Below are positions 35,501-46,395 of a stretch of DNA of 64,000 nt, piece by piece. The stretch comes from Sclerodactyla briareus. Taxonomy: Eukaryota > Echinodermata > Holothuroidea > Dendrochirotida > Sclerodactylidae. The position numbers were made by a program, and so were the translations under genes. The stretch is from assembly GCA_026419785.1 (NCBI GenBank), contig JAODTK010005527.1:148741-212740 (forward strand). Reading direction: 5' to 3'. A model generated the notes under the pieces. That model searched no databases. It was not told the origin of the DNA and saw nothing but the letters and a program-made list of their open reading frames with translations. Each line of letters opens with the position of its first letter. Within the stretch, counting starts at the first letter, position 1.

Positions 35501-35694
35501 TAGTGCAGCATTGGTTGCAGCCCCCCAGCTAGTTACGGATGCTCCCTCGCGTTCGGTACCGGCAATTGCTTAACTCTTTTTAGGGTATAGGGTGTGTGGA
35601 AGCGGCAGTTGGCCGAAATGCAATTTTGTAGTAAGTCCAGGAAAGGTAAGCGTAAGGTGCCCTCGTAAGTAGCCCCCATTAACGAAGGGGGGTT
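35501..35694 (-). repeat. Right inverted terminal repeat of the DIRS element
   Basis: Its reverse complement carries the left repeat's blocks. It extends about 24-30 bases further than the left one, ending in AACGAAGGGGGGTT. That outer extension is matched only by the internal complementary region. Confidence 0.88.
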
Positions 35695-35903
35695 AATCAC
35701 TTTATAGTTGTGGTGTGTGTAATGCTTGCCCGCTTAACAGGTTTTACTTTTGGAATATAAGGAATGATTTTGATGGCAATTGGTGTGCAGAGTCGGGATA
35801 ATCCAGTACATTCTGGGTACGAAAGTCACCGATTAAATAAGGTGATTAGCCTATCTTACAATATGATAATTACTGGTGCTATATAAACTTTCCATCCTGT
35901 CAG

Positions 35904-35950
35904 ACACTATTGAAGTATGACTGTGAGACTGTTTTCCTGGCCGAGTCTAG
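35904..35950 (+). CDS. TAF6: Possible TAF6 coding exon 11 (short, damaged)
   Basis: Flanked by TTTCCATCCTGTCAG and TCTAG|GTGAGT. One frame reads TLLKYDCETVFLAESR. TAF6 is expected to continue after exon 10 with LLKHCAPVLAKLR-like sequence, so LLK, the Cys, the Val and LA..R line up with one or two indels allowed. The spacing and strand fit, and would place the DIRS element in an intron. The match is short and could be chance. Confidence 0.35.
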
Positions 35951-36089
35951 GTGAGTACCGTATTGCACATCCTGTAATCTTCGGCCTTGGGAGTGCCCCT
36001 CAGTTTGACCCCATTCACACCAACTGTGGTGATTCTCCTACCGTGCCCCCCAAAAACCTTTCCGAGGCTCCTTTCTCCTCCGTCCACAG

Positions 36090-36283
36090 CTCGGCAGTTA
36101 CACGTGGGGTCCAGCGGGCCCAGGACCCCCACAACAGCCTGCCCAATGCGGTCCCATGGCATCCCGAGATGAAGGGCCCGGACCCCGAAACATGTCCTCA
36201 GTCCCGGGTTGGACGCCCGAGGCCAAAACCAAAAGCGTGTCCCCGATACCCGTGCCACTGTGTCAAAGCCTAAGCCATCATCG
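36090..36283 (+). CDS. Probable coding exon, Pro/Gly/Ser-rich (possible TAF6 C-terminal region)
   Basis: A strong acceptor (CTTTCTCCTCCGTCCACAG) and donor (CATCG|GTAAGT) bracket 194 bases open in the first frame: WGPAGPGPPQQPAQ, then SRDEGPGPRNMSSVPG and KTKSVSPIPVP. The GC-rich, Pro-rich composition contrasts with the AT-rich flanks. TAF6 proteins end in a poorly conserved Pro/Ser/Thr-rich tail, so this could be that tail. No residue-level match proves it, and another gene is possible. A late frame change may give VSKPKPSS at the end. Confidence 0.45.
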
Positions 36284-37420
36284 GTAAGTTCCTATGAATT
36301 TTTCTCTCAATGAATAGAATGAATGAATATTTGATTGCTTTGTGCTTATGCATTGATTTTTCACTGGAGTGGGATGTCGGTCAGCTCCATAAGATTCTCT
36401 GAAGCGTATCCTTGAGAAACACTGTTAGAAAGGACAAACCGCGAGTAATTTGTCACCAGTAAATAAATTGCTCTAATACCTACGGACAAGACCACCTGTG
36501 TCTACCCCCCCCCTCCCCTCATCCCCCTCCCCTCCCCATAGTCTTGAAATCATTGTGAACATGAGTCTAGAATACTTGGTCTAATCCAGCTGAAATTGAT
36601 ATGCAGCTTTTTTCTCTGCTGTGTGGATTGTTATGGGAAACTGTGAAAAATTGATATTTTGGCCAATTTTGGCTATTGATAAATGAAAATTGACCCGCCG
36701 GATTGTCAAGCTCATTAATTGGTACATAGGTTCCCTTGTAACAAGTACATGATCGCTATTGTTTTTTTTGGTCAAGTCAAATGTCATTAGTCACACAGAT
36801 GTTAAAGTCTGAAAAAACCTGGTGACATGATAAGTCCCAAAATGCTCAGGATCAGTCAAGGATCACTAAGCATTTGGGCTTGGGTTTAGCAGCTTGTGGC
36901 AGCAATTTGGGAGAGAATATAAGGAACCTCACATGCCACTTCGGAGGGGGTACTAGCATGTTCAGTCTGTGTGTATAATATTCAGTTTATTCTAGAGAAA
37001 TGAGGGGACTTAAGAGGAGTTTCACTGACTTTTGCAGTGAATGGTCAATTTGAGCTCTAATAACGAAATTAGAAATAGTTCTTCATAGAAGTTGAATGAG
37101 AGTATCCTCAAATATTGTTTACAATTCTGAAATTCATTTTCAGATCCAATCTTCTCCATGCTTCATGTTGATGTTGTATACAAGAAATCCATGGGAAAAC
37201 GGTGATATTTTGAACCGGAGGCACTCGAGTGGGGCATGGAAGTTCAGATTGACTTAGTAATTCACTTCTGCAGAGTCGTATTTAATCAATGTATTCCATA
37301 AATGGCAAAGGTAGCATTTCCGAGGGAACAGTATTTGATCCTTGATCCACTACGTCTCAATTTTTCCCAAAAAGTGACCTCTCATCCACTGCCGACAATC
37401 TATCGCTCTTTGTTGCTTAG
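36284..37420 (+). other. Possible intron
   Basis: AT-rich. It contains a C-rich tract (36507-36537) and a member of the local ~150 bp repeat family around 36550-36860. No coding sequence recognised. Confidence 0.4.
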
Positions 37421-37616
37421 GCGCTGTGGTCTCGTGAGTGCCATCACCCCCAAAGTCGCTGTGAAGGAGGAGCCTGGTCTGTCACGAGGGCGGGGCCAGG
37501 GAGACAGCAGGCGACGCTCAGGGGAGGAAGGTGGGAACGGTGCCAGCATGCTGATGTCGCTAGCACCCGCCGATACCTGGCAGGCACATATAAAACTAAA
37601 GAGTGAAGATTCATGA
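37421..37616 (+). CDS. Probable terminal coding exon ending in KLKSEDS (gene uncertain)
   Basis: After CTTTGTTGCTTAG the frame runs RCGLVSAITPKVAVKEEPG, then LSRGRGQGDSRRRSGEEGG, then SLAPADTWQAHIKLKSEDS and TGA at 37614. The base composition is higher in GC than the flanks. VKEEPG and a polar, Arg/Gly/Ser-rich run look like a nuclear protein tail. It may be the last exon of TAF6 or of an unrelated gene. The link to 36090-36283 is only inferred from order and strand. Confidence 0.4.
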
Positions 37617-38546
37617 ACTCATGGTCGCTGGATGGAAAGAAACTATGGATGAAGCATGGAGTGCTGGGATCCATGGAAGCAATTGATGAGGGATGTGTGC
37701 TGTGCTGTGGGAAGTGATCTTGCCGGATCAGAGCACTCCCAGTGTGCGGGCGAATGGGAGTTCCCTAGGGACGAAAGACTGGCGTGCCTGAATGCCTTGA
37801 ACTCCAGAGAAGCGATGATGCTGCGGAAGGTGATCGTGCCTGGATTGGATCCACTCCCTCCTGAAGCTGCAGACTTGGACAGGTTGTGGGTTTGACTCCG
37901 CGAGCACTTTGGGTAGGATTGGTGATCTTTCATCTGACTTGATTTAGTTGGGGATCGATGAGAAACTTGCCACAACTAAGGGAGGAGTTATCTCCTCGGA
38001 CTTGCAGCAGGGACAGCCTAGCCCAAGATGCCTGATGCGGCTGGCTGTCATTGTCCTACCTGCAGGGGGCCAGTCAGCTGAAAACCCAAACTCGGTTGTT
38101 TACAATACAACTTGCTCGACTCAAGTGGATAGTAAGCATATGGCATCCTGAAGTTCCTTAACAAAGGTGACGAGCTACAAAGGGTACTACATGGATGACA
38201 TGGGATTTAGGTCATCCCAGGGCAGACTGCAGACTCTGGATTGGAAGAATGTAGTTTTTTGAATCCTGCGAAGAATCACTCTCTGTTTACTCTCTGGGTG
38301 AGGAGCTTGCTCTCCACTCAGGTAATTTTGTTTGGTGACTTATGAGGAACTTGTAACGGCAGATTGCGGATATCGCTGGCGCCCGCTGCCCCCCCCCCGC
38401 TGCCTGCGCCATATAAGATGTGAACTGTACTAATAGCTTGGTTGACTCAGTTGGACTCATTGGATAATAATGCTGTATCCATTCAAATAGATGCTCATGC
38501 CCTCATGAGTAACACCTTGCATCCCTCTATGTAGAGGACGAACCGG
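37617..38546. other. No gene seen
   Basis: May include the 3' UTR of the preceding exon. A 79-codon frame (37656-37895) is open but unrecognised. A C-rich tract lies near 38388. Confidence 0.45.
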
Positions 38547-38902
38547 AGGCGGATTAGCTCAAGTCGGTAGAGCTCCGTACTTATGAATCAATAGATTGTG
38601 AGTTCGAATTCCAGTGAAGGCCCGAGGGCGTTTCCGCAGTGCTGTTAGACAAGGCATGTCTCCCTCAATGTCCTCACGCTATCCACGTGTAAAAGTGGGT
38701 ACCTTGCGAGTAACCGAGAGTAGGACCGCTGCTTGGCTGCCAGGGGTGTAGTAGGTCGTGAGCGAACGTGCACCCTGGCAAGTGCGGGCAAGGTCTTCAT
38801 CAGTTTACCACGCAATGACCAGGCCATGAAGTCGCTAGTCGTGTGAAGAGGCGCTGCTTGATACAAACTATAAACCGAATCTTAATCTTAACCTTAACCA
38901 CT
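38547..38902 (+). mobile_element. tRNA-derived SINE
   Basis: The head GGCGGATTAGCTCAAGTCGG, continuing TAGAGC, is a tRNA A box in its D-arm context. The B box GAGTTCGAATTCCAG follows about 50 bases later. This is the internal RNA polymerase III promoter layout. A ~250 bp body follows, then a short repeated tail (CTTAATCTTAACCTTAACC). The part between the boxes does not fold as a proper anticodon arm, so this is not a functional tRNA gene. Confidence 0.78.
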
Positions 38903-41900
38903 CATCTAGTCAAAATGTGTGCATTTCCTCTGAGGTAATCTTTGCGAATACTGTTAGCACCTGAAGTGGAAAGACATTAAAGTGTGAAGAAACATGTTAC
39001 CGAAAATAGAGAGTCACCCATTCATGTGAAGAATGGAGAGTGGTATCAGTGAACTTTGCGGCTCGATCCAGCAGTCACCATGTGTTCTCCTGGGCGCGCA
39101 CTCCGAGTTGCGATGGGTGAGGTTTTGATCTTCCTTCATGGTTCCACTGTAATGCAGTGAACTTTACCTGGATTTTATAATCGGTTAAGTACTCATCTTC
39201 CGGGTGTGAGCCGTCCCATTGAACTCCGTGCTCCTCCAGGTTGTCGAGGAGTGGTTGGGTCCTGGGTCCCTGTCGGCCCCTTTCAAACGGGGTCCCAGAC
39301 CAAGTAGGATTGATCATATTTCTGCTCAATATCATCTGAGCGCGCCTTGGGATTCCAGGAGGAGAAGGCGTGTTATTGCCAGTGCTCATCCACGCTCAGG
39401 GTTCTTTGCGACTTCCTGAACCCGTAGAATTCAATCAAATAAAATCAAAATTGAATCACAATCTAGCACTGGCATCCACTGACATTGGAATAAAGTGGGA
39501 CTGGTAAGAATTTCTCTGGTTCTTCTGGTCAAGGTAATAATGAACACTCCATAGGTAAGAATTCTTCATTGAAAAAATGAGAGTGGAGCCGACCACAGCC
39601 AGCCGTGAGCTGGTGCATGCTTCCGAAGGCGCGAGTGATGCGATTTTTGCTGTAACCCACCTAAGCACCTTTAGTTTACTGATTATGTCAGCTGATGGGG
39701 TGCAGAGTGTCGGGGTGATTTTTAGTTAGTGAGAATTAGTGGACGCCAGGGGCTCCATTTTCGAGGGAGATAGAAATCAGTGTGTTAATTTGCCGTTATG
39801 TCGGACATTCGTCATGCTCACGGGACGGGCAAATGGAGCCTGGCTCCCATCTAACGTCCTCCCTTGGTGGCAATGCATATCAAGTTGAATTTTAGGCTGT
39901 GATTTGAGGACACAATATTTCTGGTTGTGACTTGTGACAAATGGGTGTGAGGGTCAATCAAACTCTGACATTTGGAGGGGGAAAAATGCTAGATACTAAT
40001 CCTCCTCAATCATCATACCCTAGGATTAGTGGCGCTTGGTTCCCTCGAAGGTTGTCACTTCCAGCTGTTTTATGAACCCTAACCTCGATTCAAGATACAT
40101 TTGTGGAATTCCTAATATTATGGATTGGCTTTAACCACCCTTGGAAGAGAAACCTAGCATCCAGTGAGAGTTCTATTGAAGGCAGATATTGCTGAAGGGG
40201 GATGAGGTCTTGCCTGGACTCATCATTAAAGATTTGTGTTGGCAGAATAGGAGAGGAATTCAGGCAATAGGTTGAGCTCGCTGGGTCCTGCTTGCAGTTT
40301 AACAGAAGAGAAAACATGTGCTCCTTCACCGGAAGCCATTGGAGTGTACGAGGACAAGTTTCATGGGATAAGATTGTTTAGTACAGGTGACCAGTCTTGC
40401 TGCTGATTTCTGGACTCTCTGTAGGGCAGACAGTACGCTAGTCTGTAAGCTATATTATAGTGCATCGTTGTAGACCAAACGAGGGTGATCAACGTAGAAT
40501 GAGACTTTCTGCTGATTTCTGATCTAAATATCACGTCGGCGACCTCATTTGTAAATTCCAAACAAAACAGTACGATGTATAGTATAGCAAACAAGGTCTT
40601 TTAATCCCATCCTATCATTGTCATTTTGCTAAGATATTTAGCGGACCTGTAAGGGTGATGCTAGTAGTAGTAACCACCAATATGATGCTGATGGTTGGTG
40701 AATAATGTTCAGCTATAGTGCCGATACTTTGTAAATATGTGTAAAAAAGTTGTAAAAAGTGTCTATCTAATTTGTAATGAAGGTTGTGTGGTACATGGTA
40801 TCCGCCAAAGATTCCTATTCAGAGTCAGTGTACTAGGTATAGGATGAATTCCAGCTCAGTGAACTGTGCAAGTCCCCAAGTAGAGTAAATATTCTCTTGA
40901 ATTTAACTTATCGCTTTGAGTCTGATAGCAGGGTTAAAGACAAACCATGGTAGCTATGGTGATATGGTTCGGCATATAGGGCAGAATAATAGAATAACAT
41001 AATAAAAAACAGCATGAAATATGCTAATTAGGTAGTCTAATTTGCATAATCTATGCAGGATCCCTATTACCTTGGAGTCAGGTCAAAGGTATCTGAGGTT
41101 AGCAACCTTTAAGTGAAAGGTCATAAAGGCAGTCCAGGATCCACTGATGCCTTTTAGTTTTCTGATCCTACATTTATTTTGAAGCCTTTTTAGGGACCTT
41201 TGTAATGGTCAAAGATGTGGCCGTTCTGGCTTATGAACAATGTATCCCAGATTGGTCACAATCCATGATAGTTCAACCAAGCCTGCCAAGGCCTCTAATC
41301 CTTTTTGGTGCATTTTCACGGTCTCCTCTCTGAAGGCGTAATGGTGACTGTGTATCACAAGACTGTGAAAAGCTGAAAAAAACAATCTCATTAGAACGTC
41401 TTGACATATTACAAAACAACGGTTCATAAGCCCCTTCAACGCCCTCTAACTTTCAAGTAATCGAAACATAGGTCAACATCCCTCTGAATCTAGGCATTAT
41501 TTGTTTTTACCTGATTTTACTTTTCTCTCTGCTCTGTGAAGGTGTTGAATGCCCATGTATCAAAAATCAATGAGGAGGCTATAGGAAGCACTACCTAAGA
41601 AACCTTATGATTAAAGTTTTGAGGACATTAGCTGCTCCTTTCTTAGCTGCAATTTCTCACACAATAGCTCTGGTCCTTCCAATGATGTTCGTACCTTAGG
41701 CTTTGAATGGTCAACGACTTTGGAGAGGTCGATGAACTATTGAAATAAAATTGAAAATTTTGATATAGTTTGGTCCGGAAAATGGGTATTTAGGAGCAAA
41801 AAAGCAGATATGTTGACAGAGAGGGTAGATCTGATGCCTATGATGGAAGTACATGGCAGATAGACTACAATAGGCTCAACCAACCAACACAGGTGGTTTG

Positions 41901-43900
41901 AGCTAAATATATCTACACTCTCTCTACCCCTGCCTTTAAGCTGATGCAGTATGTTTCAAGCAGTGATAGTGTGATCAAATAATTAGCAACTGTTTATGAC
42001 CCCAGTGTATCTGACTGAGTGAAGTCAAACTGGCCCTTCCATTCCGCTTATGTGAACACTTCCACAGTGTTCAGATTCAGAGGACGACTCTGGCTCACAG
42101 AAGCACATTTGTTTTGGAGTGCAAGTAATTGATGATATGAAGCATACCATCTATACAGCTTTTTTCTGGAAGATCGAACTTCATTTTTGGACTCCTATGA
42201 ATCATGGTGTAAACAGACGTGTGGTATGTCGGGTAAAATCGCCCACATGTATATCCCCGCTTTTTGCTCAATTCATAGGTAAGAAGTATGTAACACCCCA
42301 TAAAGACCCCCATTTTGGTCAGAAACCAAAATAAAGCTTCAATACAGTAAGTTTTGTTTTAATCCATGGAGGTTAATAGGCAAATGATTTATGCAAATTT
42401 GACCCACGATGGCTTTGAAATGACTTTTAACAAATGTGGCCCCCATCCACTGAGTTTCGTTCAAATCTGACAAAGTTTGGAAATCGCAAAATTTTCGCAA
42501 ATTTGACCTTCGATGACCTTGAAATGACCTCCACATTTTTCTTTTTCGGATCAACTGTTAGTCCATCCACCAAAGTTTCGTTCAAATCCAAACTAACTTA
42601 AAATTGCATAAAATTATGCAAATTAGCGGACCCCAGCAGTGCAGTGATGCCCACTTTCGAAACTAATCCGAGATTTCACCAGGGCGGACATCTGTAAGAG
42701 TTATTGCGCTAACGCCTAAAGTTTCTGGCGGCGGAGCTGGGACGGCGGCGGCAACACCCCAAAAACCATAAGATCCCCGGGTACCATTGCAGTGTCGCGT
42801 GATATAATCAAAGAAATTATTGCTTTGATGAAAAGAAGGAACATTTTGAATGCGACATTCTACTTCTTAGCTTACCACAGCCAATGGCTGGGTGAGCTAT
42901 TGCGATCGTGCACGTCTGTCTATCTGTCTGTCTGTTTTGTCTGTCTGTCTGCCTGCCAACAATTGATTCAAATTGCTACTCCTGCAGTGTGTGGTCGATC
43001 ATGATGAACTGAAAGGTATCCGAGGGGGTCAATTGGGGCATTGCGAAAAAACTGCAAAATGTTTTCCTACAGTTCAAATTGGATGTTAATGAAAACTGGG
43101 TCAGTATTACGTGACCAATGTAACTCAGGGCTGTTTGAATTTTAGGTCAAAGGTCATCCAGGGGTCATTTTGGCCAAAGAGGCCTTGCAAACGAATCAGT
43201 CTCCAATATTCCACCAGGTTTTGCAAGACAATTTTTTTTTACATATAACAACGGTGTGGGCCAAAGAACAGTCTGTTAGGATTTTTCAAAACTATTATGA
43301 TTCAAGAGAGTAGTATGTCAATACAAAATCATTTCTGATGCACATTGGAATGAATAATCAAAAACACACATTTACTGTAATATGGCCGTTCGGAGATCGC
43401 TCTTGTGCATGCGTCGTTGGTGCTGGCATTTGTGACAAATTCCTGTAATGCTCGGACAATCCGCCACAGTATTTCAATGGAGTAACTGAGATCTTAGAGA
43501 AACTTCACATTATTACTCCCTTGTTGTTCAACAATATAATTTCAAATCGGGCCTACATAAAGAGAACGTTGTAATTCGTTCTACTAGCATTCACTGTATG
43601 CTAATTAAATAAGAAAACAAGAGAAATTCCGCGAAATGTGATAACTGATCCAAGTGTCGTGTGTCAACGCACACGTTCGAGATATACTGATATTTTGGTA
43701 ACCTGGCGTAGAATGGAATAATCCTCTTTAACTGCTAACGTACGGCGCGCGAGAGCGGTGTTGATTGGCTGGCATCTCCGAATATTCACTGTTTATTCTG
43801 AAGGGTCTCATAGTTTGTTAGTGACCTAATAGTTTCCTGGGAATAATCTGATAGATTTCCTGTATTTATTTGCTGGAATTAGCTGGTTCTAACAAAGTTA
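38903..43900. other. No supported gene; scattered repeats
   Basis: Contains an inverted copy (about 42340-42660) of the repeat at 20.94-21.3 kb, a GTCT microsatellite (42908-42956) and a member of the ~150 bp family (about 43010-43250). Short frames on both strands lack recognisable domains. Confidence 0.5.
42340..42660. repeat. Dispersed repeat, inverted relative to 20935-21295
   Basis: Shows ATTTATGCAAATTTGACC, GGCTTTGAAATGAC, CCCCCATCCAC, CTGACAAAGTT, GACCTTGAAATGACCTCCAC and AATTATGCAAATTAG. The reverse complement of these occurs in the same order in the TAF6 intron copy (for example GTGGAGGTCATTTCAAGGTC). Confidence 0.75.
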
Positions 43901-43906
43901 TTGCAT

Positions 43907-44077
43907 ATGCCTATGGACGAGGACGGCACGGTTAAGAAAGTTGTCCCCAATGGGACAATTGCGCAATGCCGTGCATACAAGCAGTACTGTATAATTTCAT
44001 GGAGAGCTACTGTGCCATTGGCACTCTGTTTGGTTTTTGTTATGGGAGGTGTAATGTTTCACACATTTCACCCATAG
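43907..44077 (+). CDS. Candidate small ORF or first exon with one membrane segment
   Basis: A 56-codon frame starting MPMDEDGTVKKVVPNG, followed by a basic/aromatic stretch (residues 22-33) and a hydrophobic run VPLALCLVFVMGGVMF at about residues 36-51, ending HTFHP and TAG. A short polar N-terminus followed by one membrane anchor is the layout of a type II membrane protein. It is too short to identify and has no proven splice site (GGGAG|GTGTAA could be a donor). It may be chance. Confidence 0.25.
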   Translation: MPMDEDGTVKKVVPNGTIAQCRAYKQYCIISWRATVPLALCLVFVMGGVMFHTFHP

Positions 44078-46305
44078 TGGCTTCAAGTGTCCTCCTGATG
44101 ACCTTTGAACCAAACTTTCTGAAAGCTCCAATTGTCCATGTAACAGCCTGTTTTAATTAATTCAAGGAACATGTAGGAGGAGCAACATTTCGCAAGGTCT
44201 TGAATGCAACATCGATTTCTGGTACTATAAATGTGATACGCATGTCCAAGGACACATTGCGCAAACGAAATTTAAATCAGAGTAGAAGGACATCTACACA
44301 GACAAATTGAAAAGCACCCATTCAATGTATTGTTTGATCGTCAAAGACGACCAATATTTTGACGAAACTTCGTTTTAGACCCTTTGTCCCACTTCGACAG
44401 TCACGAAGTTGTGGAAAATGCACGTGATTCTTTCAGAATTAATACGGTAATAGCTTATTACTCCCCATTAAACACATCCAGACCTCCTACCCCTGCAACA
44501 ACCCCATGGACCATAGTTCTATCTGACGCAGTATCATAGAAATCCAACCTTATCTGTGGAAGCAGAATTTAGCAGACTCACACATAATATCCAATTGCGT
44601 CCCTTTAATCACCTTTTACCTAAGATTCCTGACATCCCATAGGCACCATTAGCTCATAGTTACACTCTCGAGTGTCAGAGTTCATTACCTAATCAAGAGA
44701 AGAAAACGTCACAGATTTTTGCAGTGTCCTCACATACCTATTATGTCCTTTGAGGACCATTGACCTAAAATCCTGATCACCTCGCAGCCTAGGTACCACT
44801 AGTCCACTAGATGACGCTGACCGAGTATCCTGAAAATTCCAGCCTAATCTGTAGGAGCATGTTGCAAATTTCCACAGTTTGTAGCGTGATAGCTTATTAT
44901 GTCCTTTTAATGACCTCCGGCCCTAAATCCTTGAACACACGTAGGTAGCACAAGTCCATGATAGTACTGATCAATTGCCATGGGAGTCCAATCTAACTCT
45001 GTGGGAGGAAAAGTTGTTTGCCGATTCCCACAGTTTTCATTATAATAGGGCAGCATGAACTTTGACCTTAAATCCTTGGAACCCTCCGTAGGTAGCACTT
45101 GTTCCAGATAGTTTCTGACAATTATCGGGAGCCAACTAAAAGCGGGGGCTCACCCTCGATATCTATCCATCCGTCGACTACGGCGGATGCGATGCATCGC
45201 AAGCGGCATCGGCGAGTTCATCGGGCAAGAACTTGCAATTTTTAGCGCGAAGCATTTTGTCCGAGTGGTGGTTGTTCCTTTTTACAGAATGAACTCTGGC
45301 CCTTACCCAAAACGCTGACGTCCTGAGAAAGAAAATGTAAGAACAAGCGATCGTCCCCCCAGTGTCCTCGGCTGGTTGCACAATCCTGTTTCTTCCTATT
45401 AGGTTACCATGCAAACAATTACAAGGCATTCCTGTGTTTGTCTTTGGTGTTACATCACAGAAAAAGCCTACTAAGCAGTGACTAATTTCAAATTCATATG
45501 GACTGATTATTGACAATGTCTCTAAAGAGAATAAGTTTTGTGGAAATTGACTGAGATTGCCTAGATATGCACATTAACACAATATTAAACTTCCATTGAC
45601 CCTTTTCTCACTTCACATATCTCAGGACCAATGGTGGGCAACACCTAATACATTTCATGGGAAAGTCAACAACGAACATTTGCATGGATGGAGCAATTCC
45701 TACACACTGCCTAACCCCCAGTGACTCTAGTCTATGTTTAACGTTTGGGGGACTAAAGGTAGACCATCCAATCAGCTTTCATGAATCAAACCAACTTTGA
45801 ATGTTTTGAATAAACCATGCGACATGACACCTGAATGACGCAGTGTCCTTCAGCCTATGTAAATAATACAATTTTTTTTTTATAGCGATAATCACAGGAT
45901 GCTCTATTCTCAGAAAGGAGAGGTGATGGGAATGAAAAAAATGAAATGATAGCAATAGCAAATTCTCGTGACTTAATTTGGTAACAAGTAAGGGTTTCTC
46001 AATACCTCTTGAATATTCAAGCAGCAATTGCCATCATTGCCTAATTCCGCCCTTAAACATACAACCATAACAACAGACTGTGGGTCTTCAGCATGATCCT
46101 ACCTACCTGTACTCTCTCAATATAAACCAATACTTACTGAGTTATAGTTCCCTCCAGAGTACCGTATTGTCCAAACAATGTAAATGGACGCTATGCCCCC
46201 CGCATCTCATAGTGTATACTGGTCCTAAAGCTAATAAAGTTGTCCTGTATATCCTAATGCACCCATAATATTTTACCTTTTATTTTATACTTGTTCATTT
46301 CTATG
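44078..46305. other. Repeat-bearing stretch without a gene
   Basis: Holds the inverted ~150 bp array at 44540-45120. Other ORFs (45178-45516 minus, 46080-46268 plus) are unrecognised. Confidence 0.5.
44540..45120. repeat. ~150 bp tandem array, inverted family member
   Basis: About four units share CAGCCTAATCTGTAGGAGCA or similar, TTCCCACAG or TTTCCACAG, TATTATGTCC, CCTTAAATCC or CCCTAAATCC, and GTAGGTAGCAC. Its reverse complement matches the 21575-21945 array (GTACAGATTAGGCTGAAT). Confidence 0.7.
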
Positions 46306-46308
46306 ATG

Positions 46309-46395
46309 TATATATATATATATATATTATATATTATATATATATATATATATATGATATATATATAGATATATATATCTATATATAATATATCC
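46309..46395. repeat. (TA)n microsatellite
   Basis: Nearly pure TA repeat with small interruptions (GATATATATATAGATA). Confidence 0.95.

Larger units (their letters stand above)
28486..35694 (+). mobile_element. DIRS-like tyrosine-recombinase retrotransposon (decayed)
   Basis: A ~7.2 kb GC-rich block in AT-rich surroundings. It has inverted terminal repeats (about 28486-28665 and 35501-35694), an internal complementary region just inside the right repeat (about 35356-35432), and coding remnants in the order gag-like, reverse transcriptase-RNase H, tyrosine recombinase. DIRS elements copy through RNA and integrate with a tyrosine recombinase, so no target-site duplication is expected and none is seen. 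The ends read AAC...GTT, as often found in this group. Many frameshifts break all reading frames. No DNA methyltransferase domain was seen. It lies between recognised TAF6 exon 10 and possible later TAF6 exons, on the same strand. Confidence 0.88.

Noticed and set aside
37870-37912. B-box-like GGTTTGACTCC suggesting another SINE
   Set aside because: No A box at the right distance upstream and no tail.
38549-38621. Functional tRNA gene
   Set aside because: A and B boxes are present, but the anticodon arm does not pair and a long SINE body follows.
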